64,000 nucleotides of DNA from an uncultured Porphyromonadaceae bacterium (GTDB lineage: Bacteria > Bacteroidota > Bacteroidia > Bacteroidales > Muribaculaceae), in assembly GCA_947575235.1 (NCBI GenBank), contig CANPMT010000004.1:1-64000 (forward strand). Direction: 5' to 3'. A program made the translations under genes and the position numbers. Below the pieces are notes generated by a model, which saw only the letters and a list, made by a program, of their open reading frames with translations, was not told the origin of the DNA and searched no databases. This document shows, in pieces, positions 10,782 to 20,001 of this stretch (position 1 is the stretch's first letter; every line of letters begins with the position of its first letter).

Positions 10782-13655
10782 TTATTTCTGCATCTGTGAG
10801 CGGTGGGGCAGGGGGAAAGTGCTTTGGGCCGGAATCTCCCAATGTCCCGAAGTGCCTACGGAGTAGCCTGAGCGGGCAAAGAGTTCCTTGTCGGAGAGCA
10901 TGTCGGGCGACACCATGATATTGGTGCCGTAGAGGTGCTGATAACCTGTGGAATGTGCGGAATTGCTCACCACCTTATAGTTACCCGACAGCAATTCCTC
11001 GTCCGGGGTGTCGGCCACACCTATGAGTCGTGTCACTTCGCTGTGGCTACCCTCTTTGCCGATGAAGTAAGAGCCGCATCCTCCTGTGGGGGCTGTGTTG
11101 AGGCAGTCTGTCACGAGGCAGCCGTCGTCCATATGTCCTATGAGTGAGCCTGACGAGGAGCCACGGTTGGCGTTGACATTACCGGCATTGAGGCATTGCG
11201 ACACCACCACGGCGTTATGCTCGAACTCGGTGCAGGTCTTTATCACGGCGTTGGCGCCTCCGATGAATGCGGCGGAGGCTCCCACCATCATCACCACCGT
11301 GGCGGCACCACCGGTGACAATCTCACCGGCTATGAATGCCACTGTGCTTGTGGCTATGGCGCATCCGGCTATGACTGTGTGTATTATCTCCTTCTGGCGT
11401 GCCACCTTCTCCAGGGCCTCGGCGCGTTCCTCACGCGCCTCGTTGATGGCTTCGTTGAAAATCTCGTCATTGGCTTCGTCAGCGCAATAGTCGGTGAGGG
11501 CATTTATCGAGGAGGCGTAATTCTCGGTCAGAAGTGTGGAGGGGAATCCGGCGGTCTCCCCGCCGCAGTTTGCGCGGGCAGTGCGGAGAAGGTCGGTCAC
11601 TTCGGCTGTGGCCTCACGGGCCTCAGACTCGATCATGGCCGAAATCTCCTCCTCTGTTTCAGGCGATATCAGTTCGTCGAGACCGAATCCGTAGAGCACG
11701 TAATCTGATGCCTGGAGGGAGAGTTCAACAGTGGTCTCGGTGATCTGTATGAGTATCTCGACGGCCTCGGCCATCTCGACGGCAGTCTCCACCACGGCGA
11801 GTGCCGGGCCGGCGAAGGCCATCACAATCTCCATTGAGCCCACCACGCATTCGGCAATGTTCATGGCTGTCCATTCGCGGGGGTCGCCGATTTCGGCTAT
11901 CAGACCCCCTACGGGATGATTGGAGGGCCCGGTGACATCGCCGAAATTCGAGCAGTAATGCACCACAGTGTTGTTACCTGCCAATGCCAGCACACCTCCC
12001 GTATTCCCGGCTGAGCCGGAGACGGCTCCCATATTCTGGCATATGGCCAGTGAGCCCCAGGTGGTCTTGCCGAGCACTCCGGCCACATATCGCTCGCCGC
12101 TCACCGTTCCGGTGTTGACCGAATTATGGATCACACCTACTGATGATGAGCCGCATATCCCCCCTACGTAGCTGCGGGCTGTTACCGGAGCAGTGTTGAT
12201 TACGCCGTATGACCCGAACTGGGCCTCTCCTCCGAGACCACCCACGAAGTTCTCGCCGCTTACCGCGCCTTTGTTGGCGCAATAGCGCACGGTGGCCTGA
12301 TTGTAGATGTAGGCTTCGTCGGCTGAGCCCCGCACTCGGGTGCTCCCGATAATGCCGCCGACACCTTCGTAGCCGGATACCTCTCCGGTGTTGACACACC
12401 CGGTGAAGGCTGACATTCCGGCACCCCCGACCATCCCTCCGGTTCCTATACCTACTGAGGTCTTCCCCATGTCGGTGGCTCCGGTTATGCGTGCCGTGTT
12501 GGTGCATCCGGTCATGCTGAGTGTGTCGGTGGTGCCCACCATACCTCCGGCGCCTGAATAGCGAGAGGTGACTGACGCGCTGTTGCGGCATCCGCTTATC
12601 ATGACTGATGAGTAGAGGCCCCCGCCACCCATTATGCCCCCTATGTTCATGCCGCCGTCGAGTTTGCCACCGTCGGCGGCACACCCGGCAAGCAGGGCCG
12701 TGGCGTGCATGTCGATGGCGCCAAGTATCCCGCCCAATGCGCTTGAGGTGGCGTCACCCTGTACGGTGCAGTTCTCGGCCACGCAGTTGGTGAAGGTGGC
12801 CTTGGAGCGATGTGAGCCTCCGGTGTCGATTACGGCTCCGGCCACAGTGCCGACGGCGAACTCTCCGGTGACGGAGCAGTTCACCATATGCACGCCATCG
12901 ATTGTGGCGTCAAGGAGGTAGCCGAAGAGTCCCAGACCTGACGATTTGGGACGGTTGATGAGGAGGTTGGTGATTTTGTAGCCGTTGCCGAGGTAGACTC
13001 CGCGGAAGGGGGTGTTGGTGTCGGATCCTATGGGGAGCCAGCCATATTCCATGTCGCAGCTGCGCGACATCTGTTTCATGTCGATGTCGCATACCTGCTC
13101 GAAGTAGGTCGAGGGGGTTATGTCGGTGTTTGAGTCGTAGTCGTTGACGGTCATCATCAGATTGAAGATGTGTGAACCGCTCGACACGATGTAGGGCGAC
13201 TCCTTGGTGCCCCGTCCGGCATATCCGAGGGTGGGGTTATAGGGATCGGTCACCTTGATTCCGTCGCCGGTGACCTCTATGCGGCTTCCCAGACCGAATT
13301 CCGCATAGGGGAACTCGGCCACGTAGTCGGGATTGCTGTCATGGTTGGGATAGGTGGCGGAAAGGAGGCGGTAGGTACCCTCCGTGAGACCGCGTCCCAT
13401 GGTGATGGTGGATGTGTCGCCGTCGCGCCGGTGTCGAGCCGTGCGGCTGATGATGGATCCGTCGGGCGCCTGGATTGCAAGGGTGATGTCGCCTGCCTGC
13501 AGACGTGACGTCTCGGCACCCATTACAATCGACACGTGCGGACCGATGAATGTGTCCTCACCCTCGGCCGGAAAATCCGGCTCGCTCTGTCTGTCGGAAC
13601 AGGAGGCGAAGACTACCGTGAGGAGAAGCAGTAGGTTTCTGAAGAATCGGTTCAT
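10782..13655 (-). CDS. GLUG-repeat surface lipoprotein with an inserted helical/hydrophobic domain
   Basis: Start reassigned from 13751 to 13655 (MNRFFRNLLLLLTVVFASCSD, lipobox ASC) because a -7 box lies at 13739-13746. GLUG repeats on both sides of an approximately 220-aa non-GLUG insertion. Confidence 0.8.
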   Translation of the reverse strand: MNRFFRNLLLLLTVVFASCSDRQSEPDFPAEGEDTFIGPHVSIVMGAETSRLQAGDITLAIQAPDGSIISRTARHRRDGDTSTITMGRGLTEGTYRLLSATYPNHDSNPDYVAEFPYAEFGLGSRIEVTGDGIKVTDPYNPTLGYAGRGTKESPYIVSSGSHIFNLMMTVNDYDSNTDITPSTYFEQVCDIDMKQMSRSCDMEYGWLPIGSDTNTPFRGVYLGNGYKITNLLINRPKSSGLGLFGYLLDATIDGVHMVNCSVTGEFAVGTVAGAVIDTGGSHRSKATFTNCVAENCTVQGDATSSALGGILGAIDMHATALLAGCAADGGKLDGGMNIGGIMGGGGLYSSVMISGCRNSASVTSRYSGAGGMVGTTDTLSMTGCTNTARITGATDMGKTSVGIGTGGMVGGAGMSAFTGCVNTGEVSGYEGVGGIIGSTRVRGSADEAYIYNQATVRYCANKGAVSGENFVGGLGGEAQFGSYGVINTAPVTARSYVGGICGSSSVGVIHNSVNTGTVSGERYVAGVLGKTTWGSLAICQNMGAVSGSAGNTGGVLALAGNNTVVHYCSNFGDVTGPSNHPVGGLIAEIGDPREWTAMNIAECVVGSMEIVMAFAGPALAVVETAVEMAEAVEILIQITETTVELSLQASDYVLYGFGLDELISPETEEEISAMIESEAREATAEVTDLLRTARANCGGETAGFPSTLLTENYASSINALTDYCADEANDEIFNEAINEAREERAEALEKVARQKEIIHTVIAGCAIATSTVAFIAGEIVTGGAATVVMMVGASAAFIGGANAVIKTCTEFEHNAVVVSQCLNAGNVNANRGSSSGSLIGHMDDGCLVTDCLNTAPTGGCGSYFIGKEGSHSEVTRLIGVADTPDEELLSGNYKVVSNSAHSTGYQHLYGTNIMVSPDMLSDKELFARSGYSVGTSGHWEIPAQSTFPLPHRSQMQK

Positions 13656-13738
13656 GAGAAAGTATGCGTCATAGATTAGTGTTATGTAAGAATCTGATGC
13701 GCATGGACCGCTCCGGAGGGGGCTGACCACGCACGGCG

Positions 13739-13746
13739 CAAAATTA
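13739..13746 (-). promoter_or_regulatory. -7 box TAATTTTG of the GLUG operon
   Basis: CAAAATTA on + strand, about 85 nt upstream of the reassigned start. Confidence 0.5.
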
Positions 13747-13833
13747 CTCAAAAACCGAAATATGCCAAACTGTTGCCGTGTGGATGGGTGGTAATATCGT
13801 ATGAAATTGTAGTAAAATTGTAAAAACTTCTGA

Positions 13834-15060
13834 TTATCTTATTCTTGAGCGGGCAAAGGCCGAGGCTGTCCAGGCCGTGATGAGACCGATCACTACCACC
13901 GGTGCAAGGGCTATGAGAACGTCGGTCCATATCACCTCCACGGGGTAGGCCTGCAGGATCATGGTGTCGGGGTCGCCCCCCAATTTTATGAGGCCGAGGT
14001 GCTGCTGCAGCAGACAGAGGGCCAGGCCGAGGGCCACTCCCCCCAATCCTCCGGTGAGCGACACAAATAGGCTCTCCCACCAGAATGTGCGTCCTATGGC
14101 CCGGCGGTTCATGCCTAAGGCGGAGAGTGTCGACATTGAGCCCTGCTTCTCAAGAATGAGCATGCAGAGTGTGCTTATGATGTTGAATGAGGCTATGACG
14201 AGTATGAAGATCAGGAGCAGGAATGTAACCCATTTCTCGATTGAGATCATGCGGAAGTTTATCTCCTGCTGCCGGAAGCGGTCTTTCACCACGGCTCCGG
14301 GTCCGAGCTTCCTCTCCACTTCAGCCGCCACTTTCGAGATATCCTCTCCGGGGCGCACCTGGATTTCGAGTGAGGTGGCCTCATTGTCATACTGGAATAG
14401 GTCGCGGGCCGTGTTGATGTCGCAGATCACGGTCTTCTCGTCGTAGTCGCTCTGGAGGGCCTGGAAGACGTCGGCCACCCTTACCGAATCGGTTATAAAG
14501 GAGGCCATGGGGTTGGCGAGATTCACCCGGCCTTCGCGGCGTGGGGCGAAGATCAGCATCTGCGTCTCGGTGTCGAAGATTCCCAACTGGCGGGCAACGC
14601 CTACTGAGGCGAGGGCGTCGCGGGGTGAGAGCGAGGCTATCCGGGTGGGCTGCATCGTTATGGAGTCTACGCTGGTGAGCAGTCCGTACACCTCGGTGTC
14701 GACACCTCGCAGGGTAATAGGCATCTCACGGCCACCCACGATGGCCAGGGCGTTGTCGATAACCGATGGCATCACCAACTGTATGCCGTCGACCTCCCCC
14801 ACGATCCGGGCCACGGAATCGGCGTCGGCGAAGGTTTTCCCCTGGGCCGGAGTCACCAGCACGTCAGGGGCGAGGATGTCGAGTTTCTCGGTGAGTATCC
14901 CCCTGAACCCGTTGAATACCGACAGGACACAAATAATGGCGGCGGTGGCTACAGCCACCCCCACCACTGCTACGATAGAGATTGCGCTCACGGCGCTATG
15001 TGATTTCGGCGCGCGCAGATAGCGCATGGCTATCCTCGCCGGAAGTGCGCTCAGGCTCAT
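13834..15060 (-). CDS. FtsX-like ABC transporter permease (LolC/LolE type)
   Basis: N-terminal RYLRAPKSHSAVSAISIVAVVGVAVATAAIICVLSVFNGF and C-terminal FtsX helices. Confidence 0.88.
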   Translation of the reverse strand: MSLSALPARIAMRYLRAPKSHSAVSAISIVAVVGVAVATAAIICVLSVFNGFRGILTEKLDILAPDVLVTPAQGKTFADADSVARIVGEVDGIQLVMPSVIDNALAIVGGREMPITLRGVDTEVYGLLTSVDSITMQPTRIASLSPRDALASVGVARQLGIFDTETQMLIFAPRREGRVNLANPMASFITDSVRVADVFQALQSDYDEKTVICDINTARDLFQYDNEATSLEIQVRPGEDISKVAAEVERKLGPGAVVKDRFRQQEINFRMISIEKWVTFLLLIFILVIASFNIISTLCMLILEKQGSMSTLSALGMNRRAIGRTFWWESLFVSLTGGLGGVALGLALCLLQQHLGLIKLGGDPDTMILQAYPVEVIWTDVLIALAPVVVIGLITAWTASAFARSRIR

Positions 15061-15428
15061 TCCTCCTCTTTTCTTTCTTCTGAATGCTCTTTGTGCGGAC
15101 CGAGCAGACGGTCGATGTTTTCGATATAGTCGAGAGAGTCGTCGAGATAGAACTGAAGGTCAGGGCATTTGCGGAGCACCTGCTTCACTGACTGTGCCAG
15201 TTCATAGCGGACTGTCTTTGACTGTTTCTTGATATTCTCGAGAATCTCCTGCGACTTCTCCGGTGGGAAGATGCTCAGGTAGGCTTTGGCGATGCTGAGG
15301 TCGGGGGTTACCCTGACGGCGCTCACCGACACAATCACACCCCCCAGCGAGGCTGTCTGGCGGCGGAAGATTTCACTGAGGTCTTTCTGAAGAAGACGTG
15401 CTATCTTGGCTTGGCGTTTACTTTCCAT
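15057..15428 (-). CDS. rbfA: Ribosome-binding factor A
   Basis: RQAKIARLLQKDLSEIF... VTVSAVRVTPDLSIAKAYLSIF-type KH fold, typical size. Confidence 0.92.
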   Translation of the reverse strand: MESKRQAKIARLLQKDLSEIFRRQTASLGGVIVSVSAVRVTPDLSIAKAYLSIFPPEKSQEILENIKKQSKTVRYELAQSVKQVLRKCPDLQFYLDDSLDYIENIDRLLGPHKEHSEERKEEE

Positions 15429-15478
15429 AGTTTTTTATAATTTTTCGGGTTTGGCCACCCATTCTTAATGAGGGCGTC

Positions 15479-16132
15479 TTATATAATAACGCGCTCCGGG
15501 CGATTATCGTTTATTTTCCTTATTATGGTGAGGCCGTCGCGCAGGGGGAGAATCACTTTCTCCACACGTGGGTCGGCAGCCACCATATCGTTGAAGCGCA
15601 TTATGCCGCGTGTCTGGGGTGATTTCGGAGCTGTCTCGAGCACGTGGCCATCCCAGAGGGTGTTGTCGGCTATGATGTAGCCTCCGGTGCGCAGAAGGGG
15701 TAGGGCAGCCTCATAATATTCCACATAGGTGCGTTTGTCGGCATCGATGAAGATAAGGTCGAACGTCGCGGGGTGGAATCGCTTCATGATCTCGTTGGCA
15801 TCCCCTATGTGCAGACGTACCTTCTGGCCGTGGGGTGAGGAGGCGAGATTCTCCCGGATAAAGTCCTCGAGTTCGTCATCCACCTCTATTGTGTCGATGG
15901 TGGAGCCTTCGGCCATACCCTCGGCCATGCAGAGGGCGGAGTAGCCGGAGAATGTGCCTAATTCCAGCACGCGGTCGGGGCGTATCATTGTCACAAGCAT
16001 CTTCAGGAGGCGTCCCTGGATATGGCCCGAGCACATGCGGCCGTTTAGCAGCCGCAGATTGGTGAGGCGGTCAAGGCGGTATAGCTCGTCGGGCTCGGGG
16101 TCGATATGCGCTTCAATGTATTCCTCAATCAT
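15479..16132 (-). CDS. SAM-dependent O-methyltransferase
   Basis: VLELGTFSGYSALCMAEGM motif I, FDLIFIDADKRTYVEYYE, GGYIIADNTLWDG. Confidence 0.93.
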   Translation of the reverse strand: MIEEYIEAHIDPEPDELYRLDRLTNLRLLNGRMCSGHIQGRLLKMLVTMIRPDRVLELGTFSGYSALCMAEGMAEGSTIDTIEVDDELEDFIRENLASSPHGQKVRLHIGDANEIMKRFHPATFDLIFIDADKRTYVEYYEAALPLLRTGGYIIADNTLWDGHVLETAPKSPQTRGIMRFNDMVAADPRVEKVILPLRDGLTIIRKINDNRPERVII

Positions 16133-16162
16133 TTTTTCGGCAGATGGGTGATCGGTGGTGGA

Positions 16163-16591
16163 TTACGGGCGGTTTGTGAGCCATGTCAGGGCCAGACGGT
16201 ATCCATCGAGGCCGAATCCGCACAGCATGGCCTTGCATACGGGGGCGGTGACCGACTTATGGCGGAATTCATCGCGCGCGTGTATATTCGATATATGCAC
16301 CTCCACGACGGGGAGCTGTATCGAGGCTATGGCATCGGCTATGGCATATGAATAATGGGCGTATGCACCGGGATTGATTACTATTCCGGTGCAACCGGGA
16401 GTCTGGTATCCGAGGCGGTGGATGTGGTCGATAATCTCACCTTCGCAGTTCGACTGGAAATACTCGATGTCGGTCGAGGGGAATGCCTCACGCAGCGAGG
16501 AGAGGTAATCCTCGAAAGTGGTTGTGCCGTATATTTCGGGCTGACGTTTGCCGAGGAGGTTGAGGTTGGGGCCGTTTATAATGCAGATCAT
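16163..16591 (-). CDS. aroQ: 3-dehydroquinate dehydratase, type II
   Basis: INGPNLNLLGKRQPEIYG, INPGAYAHYSYAIADAI, VEVHISNIHARDEFRHKS. Confidence 0.96.
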   Translation of the reverse strand: MICIINGPNLNLLGKRQPEIYGTTTFEDYLSSLREAFPSTDIEYFQSNCEGEIIDHIHRLGYQTPGCTGIVINPGAYAHYSYAIADAIASIQLPVVEVHISNIHARDEFRHKSVTAPVCKAMLCGFGLDGYRLALTWLTNRP

Positions 16592-16722
16592 GCTGTTCAG
16601 AAATAGGGGTTAGGGGGTGGCTACCTTTAACACACTCGAAGAAACGACTGTTTAAATCAGTGTCTAAAGGAGAATCCGAATACCGAGAGAGAATCCGGAT
16701 TCGAAAAGAGAATACGAAAAAA

Positions 16723-16756
16723 GAGCAGCAGGAAACCTAAGTTTACGCTGCTGCTC
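16723..16756 (-). terminator. Terminator downstream of tRNA-Asp
   Basis: GAGCAGCAG/CTGCTGCTC stem with A6 on + strand (U-tract on minus). Confidence 0.75.
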
Positions 16757-16771
16757 TTCCTCTCTCCTCGG

Positions 16772-16845
16772 CGGTGCGGACGGGACTCGAACCCGCGACC
16801 CCATGCGTGACAGGCATGTATTCTAACCTACTGAACTACCACACC
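16772..16845 (-). tRNA. tRNA-Asp(GTC)
   Basis: Minus strand GGTGTGG...CCTGTCACGC...GGTTCGAGTCCCGTCCGCACC; acceptor GGTGTGG/CCGCACC, anticodon GTC. Confidence 0.95.
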
Positions 16846-16928
16846 AGGATTATGTTTTGCTTTCGTTTCGTTTCTTTCGGTGGGCCTTTGCTTTCGTTTG
16901 GGCTACCGTTTATTTCCCGATTGCGATG

Positions 16929-16936
16929 CAAAGTTA
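16929..16936 (-). promoter_or_regulatory. -7 box TAACTTTG of tRNA-Asp, with TTTG 20 nt upstream
   Basis: Minus strand TTTG-N20-TAACTTTG; the same block precedes tRNA-Pro. Confidence 0.7.
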
Positions 16937-17144
16937 CGCACTTTTTTAATTCTGACCAAATTTTTCAGCAACTTTTTTTGAAGAAATTTTTCATTTTCTT
17001 CGCAAAATATTGATATTGACTAAAATAAAAATTGAATTTTTTTGAAAGATTTTTTGCCTCCAACCCTCCGATACCCCCTGATTTTGCCCGATTTTTGAAT
17101 CCCCCTCTCCGATTTTTTTCAAACTTTCACCTCTTCACCTCAAG

Positions 17145-17362
17145 AAAAACCTCCCGCAAACCCCCAAATCTTTTTGTTTTTTCTTGAAATTTCTTCTGAC
17201 GCGCCCCGAAAAATCTTCTGACACCCTGAAAAAATCTTCTGACATCCCTGAAAAAACTTCACACATCCCTGAAAAAATACTGACGGATCCCCTGAAAAAT
17301 TTTCTGCTATCCCTGAAAAATCTTCTGCTATCCCTTAAAAACCTTCTTTCCCTACCCAAAAA
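17145..17362. repeat. Degenerate 21-bp tandem repeat with phased A-tracts
   Basis: A-runs begin at 17145, 17166, 17187, 17209, 17229, 17251, 17272, 17295, 17316, 17337 and 17358 (mean spacing 21.3 bp); consensus approx CCCTGAAAAATCTTCTGACAT. Confidence 0.9.
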
Positions 17363-17460
17363 TCTCTTCCCGGCTTTGTCGGCAGTAATTATGTTCTGCT
17401 ATATATGCCGTTTCATAGGTCTTTAACACCGATTGGTTTGGTAGTTGGGGATTGTTTCCC

Positions 17461-17468
17461 TACATTTG
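17461..17468 (+). promoter_or_regulatory. -7 box TACATTTG with -33 TTTG at 17437-17440
   Basis: TTTG-N20-TACATTTG upstream of the CDS at 17499. Confidence 0.65.
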
Positions 17469-17498
17469 CGCATATATAATTAACTAACATCCGTTTAT

Positions 17499-19892
17499 AT
17501 GAAGAGATTCTTTACCTCTCTGGTGGCGGCTTCACTTGCGTTTGGTGCCGTAGCCGCCTCTCAGATTTTCTCAGTTGACCTTTCAACAGCTGCTGAGGAG
17601 GATTTTGCCGCCTGGACCGTGCTCGACATCAACAGTGATGGAAGCACCTGGGTCTATTCGGCCGATGCCGCCCCCTCGCGCGTGTATTACAGTTACAACT
17701 CGGCGAACAGCGGCGACGACTGGTTGATTTCGCCCGCTGTCAATATCCCGGCTGATGGCACGTATGTGATCAGCTACACATTCAAGGGAAGTTCCTATGG
17801 GGAGGCTTTCGAGGTGTGGACAGGTGATGGCTCCTCGGTGGAGGGAATGAAGGAGATGGTGGCCACACATGATTCGGTGCTTGACAATGAGGCCGGCAAC
17901 CTGGTGTTTGTCGATGCCAAGGCCGGACCGATGTATATCGGATTCCATTGCGTGTCGGCTCCTGATAAATTCCGCTTATATATCAATAACGTGTCGGTGC
18001 TTGAGGCTTCAAATCCTGTGGATCTCCGAGTGGCCGGTTTTGTAAGCCCTGTATCGGGTGAGAATATGGGTGAGGAGACAGTCACTGTTGAGGTGGAAAA
18101 CCTTGGAAAGGTGGATATGGACTCTTTCGACGTGGCATACTCTGTCGATGGAATGGATCCGGTGGTTGAACATGTTGAGATGGCGCTCCCCATGGGTGAG
18201 ACTGTCACGTATTCTTTCGCCGCCAAGGCTGACCTCTCGGTGGGGCATAAGACGTATGCCCTCAAGGCGTGGACCATTCATCCCGATGACCTTAATCCGG
18301 CAAATGATGCAGCCGAGGCGAAGGTGCGCCATATAGCTCCGGCTACCGTGCCATATTTCATGGGATTCGAGCCGGATGAGGATACGTCTGGTATCACCTT
18401 CCTGAACCTCAATAATGATTCAGGCGACTGGGGAATCAATATAGACGGCGGCTGGTTCGGCAGTTTCGCGAGAACAGGCTACGGCTGTCTGGCGTATAAC
18501 TATGATAAGGAGAATGCCGGCGATGACTGGGCTTTCCTTGAGCCGGTGAAGATGAAGGCAGGTCATTACGTATTCCGGTATTGGTATTCCGCTACCGATG
18601 GGCACCCTGAACGTCTGCGCGTATGTTACGGCACCCAGCCGACACCGGAGGCTATGACCAATGTGATTGCTGAGTATGATCCGCTGGTTGATCCTACTTA
18701 TAAGGAGGCTATCCATATCATAGACCTCAAGGAGGATGCTGATATCTACTTCGGGTTCTATAGCTTCAGCGATGCCGATGAGAACTGGATATGTATTGAC
18801 GATGTGTCAATCGAGGAGGTGGACGCCAATTCGTTTGATATGATTGTTGGCGAGATCTCATCGCCGGCTTATTATCTGCGCGAGGGTAACATCAGGGATG
18901 TCGCTTTTTCTCTTCAGAATGTGGGCATTGTGGATGCGGTTGCCAATATCAATATATCTATTGACGGAGCACAGGTATATGCCAAGGAGTATGCCATCAG
19001 GGCAATGGAGCTGCTTGATCTGAAGATTGCCGGCCTGCTCGATAATATCCAGTCCGGTGTGCATACAATGAAAGTGGAGGCTGTCTGTGATGCTGATAAC
19101 AATCTCTCGAATAATGTGCAGGAGATTGAGTTCAAGTATGTCACTGATGCGGTGAAGCTCTGGGATTTTGAGGATGGCCAGCTCCCCGATGACCTTACAT
19201 ATCGTGTGGAGGACAGTGCGGTGAATCATCCCGATACAGAGGGTACGGAATTCAATGAGGAGGGCTTCGGAATCTTCGCTCTCGAACATCCGGTGCTTGG
19301 GCATCATGCTCTTGCAGTCAACACTTGGTTTACTGAAGACCGTTCAGCCGACCGATGGATTGTGCTTCCTCAGATCACCGTCACAGGTGAGGATGCTTGT
19401 TTCATCTGGAATGCCAACTCGTATAATCCGAAGTATCTTGAAAAGTATGATGTGAAGGTTTCGAAATCTGACGACGTGTGGTATAATTACAGCACGGAGC
19501 TGTCGGTAAGTTCTGAGAATATAATGCCTCAGACGCGTGGCATCGACCTCGGGAAGTATAATGGAGAGAAGATATACGTGGCTGTGAATGTGCGCACCAC
19601 CAACGGTGAGGCTATGATTCTCGACAACTTCGGCCTTTACGGCGACGTGCAGATTATAAGCACAGGGGTCGGCATAACGGAGGTTGCTCCGGAAGTGCGA
19701 CTCTCGATTGAGGGTGATATGCTGCGTGTTCTGGCCGATGATGTCAAGGAGGTGATACTTTACACAATGGATGGCTCACAGGTGGCTCGTTCAGAGACTG
19801 CCACAGTATCATTGGCGTCGTTGCCGAAAGGTATGTTTGTGGCAAGAGTACACACCGCCGACGGCTCAGTCACCGTAAAATTCGCGAAATAA
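17499..19892 (+). CDS. Secreted choice-of-anchor-J-type protein with T9SS type A C-terminal sorting domain
   Basis: Signal peptide; repeated W..INSDGSTW/GDDW...P domains; CARDB-like segments; C-terminus LYTMDGSQVARS...LPKGMFVARVHTADGSVTVKFAK. Confidence 0.8.
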   Translation: MKRFFTSLVAASLAFGAVAASQIFSVDLSTAAEEDFAAWTVLDINSDGSTWVYSADAAPSRVYYSYNSANSGDDWLISPAVNIPADGTYVISYTFKGSSYGEAFEVWTGDGSSVEGMKEMVATHDSVLDNEAGNLVFVDAKAGPMYIGFHCVSAPDKFRLYINNVSVLEASNPVDLRVAGFVSPVSGENMGEETVTVEVENLGKVDMDSFDVAYSVDGMDPVVEHVEMALPMGETVTYSFAAKADLSVGHKTYALKAWTIHPDDLNPANDAAEAKVRHIAPATVPYFMGFEPDEDTSGITFLNLNNDSGDWGINIDGGWFGSFARTGYGCLAYNYDKENAGDDWAFLEPVKMKAGHYVFRYWYSATDGHPERLRVCYGTQPTPEAMTNVIAEYDPLVDPTYKEAIHIIDLKEDADIYFGFYSFSDADENWICIDDVSIEEVDANSFDMIVGEISSPAYYLREGNIRDVAFSLQNVGIVDAVANINISIDGAQVYAKEYAIRAMELLDLKIAGLLDNIQSGVHTMKVEAVCDADNNLSNNVQEIEFKYVTDAVKLWDFEDGQLPDDLTYRVEDSAVNHPDTEGTEFNEEGFGIFALEHPVLGHHALAVNTWFTEDRSADRWIVLPQITVTGEDACFIWNANSYNPKYLEKYDVKVSKSDDVWYNYSTELSVSSENIMPQTRGIDLGKYNGEKIYVAVNVRTTNGEAMILDNFGLYGDVQIISTGVGITEVAPEVRLSIEGDMLRVLADDVKEVILYTMDGSQVARSETATVSLASLPKGMFVARVHTADGSVTVKFAK

Positions 19893-19938
19893 CCCCTTCT
19901 GCCGAAATTAGAGTAAGTTAAATTTAAATTGTTTCTTG

Positions 19939-20000
19939 GAAGCCGATTCTCTTACCGAGAGTCGGCTTCGTTATTGAGAGCTGCTTTTAGGGCGGCTCTC
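19939..20000. terminator. Two adjacent hairpins between convergent genes (bidirectional terminator candidate)
   Basis: GAAGCCGATTCTC/GAGAGTCGGCTTC (19939-19969; one wobble) and GAGAGCTGC/GCGGCTCTC (19976-20000; one wobble). Confidence 0.7.
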
Positions 20001-20001
20001 T

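Noticed and set aside
17135-17426. Short repeat-containing ORFs on both strands over the phased A-tract region
   Set aside because: They are a by-product of the 21-bp period (7 codons), lack start/RBS support and show no conserved domain; the DNA phasing is the better explanation.
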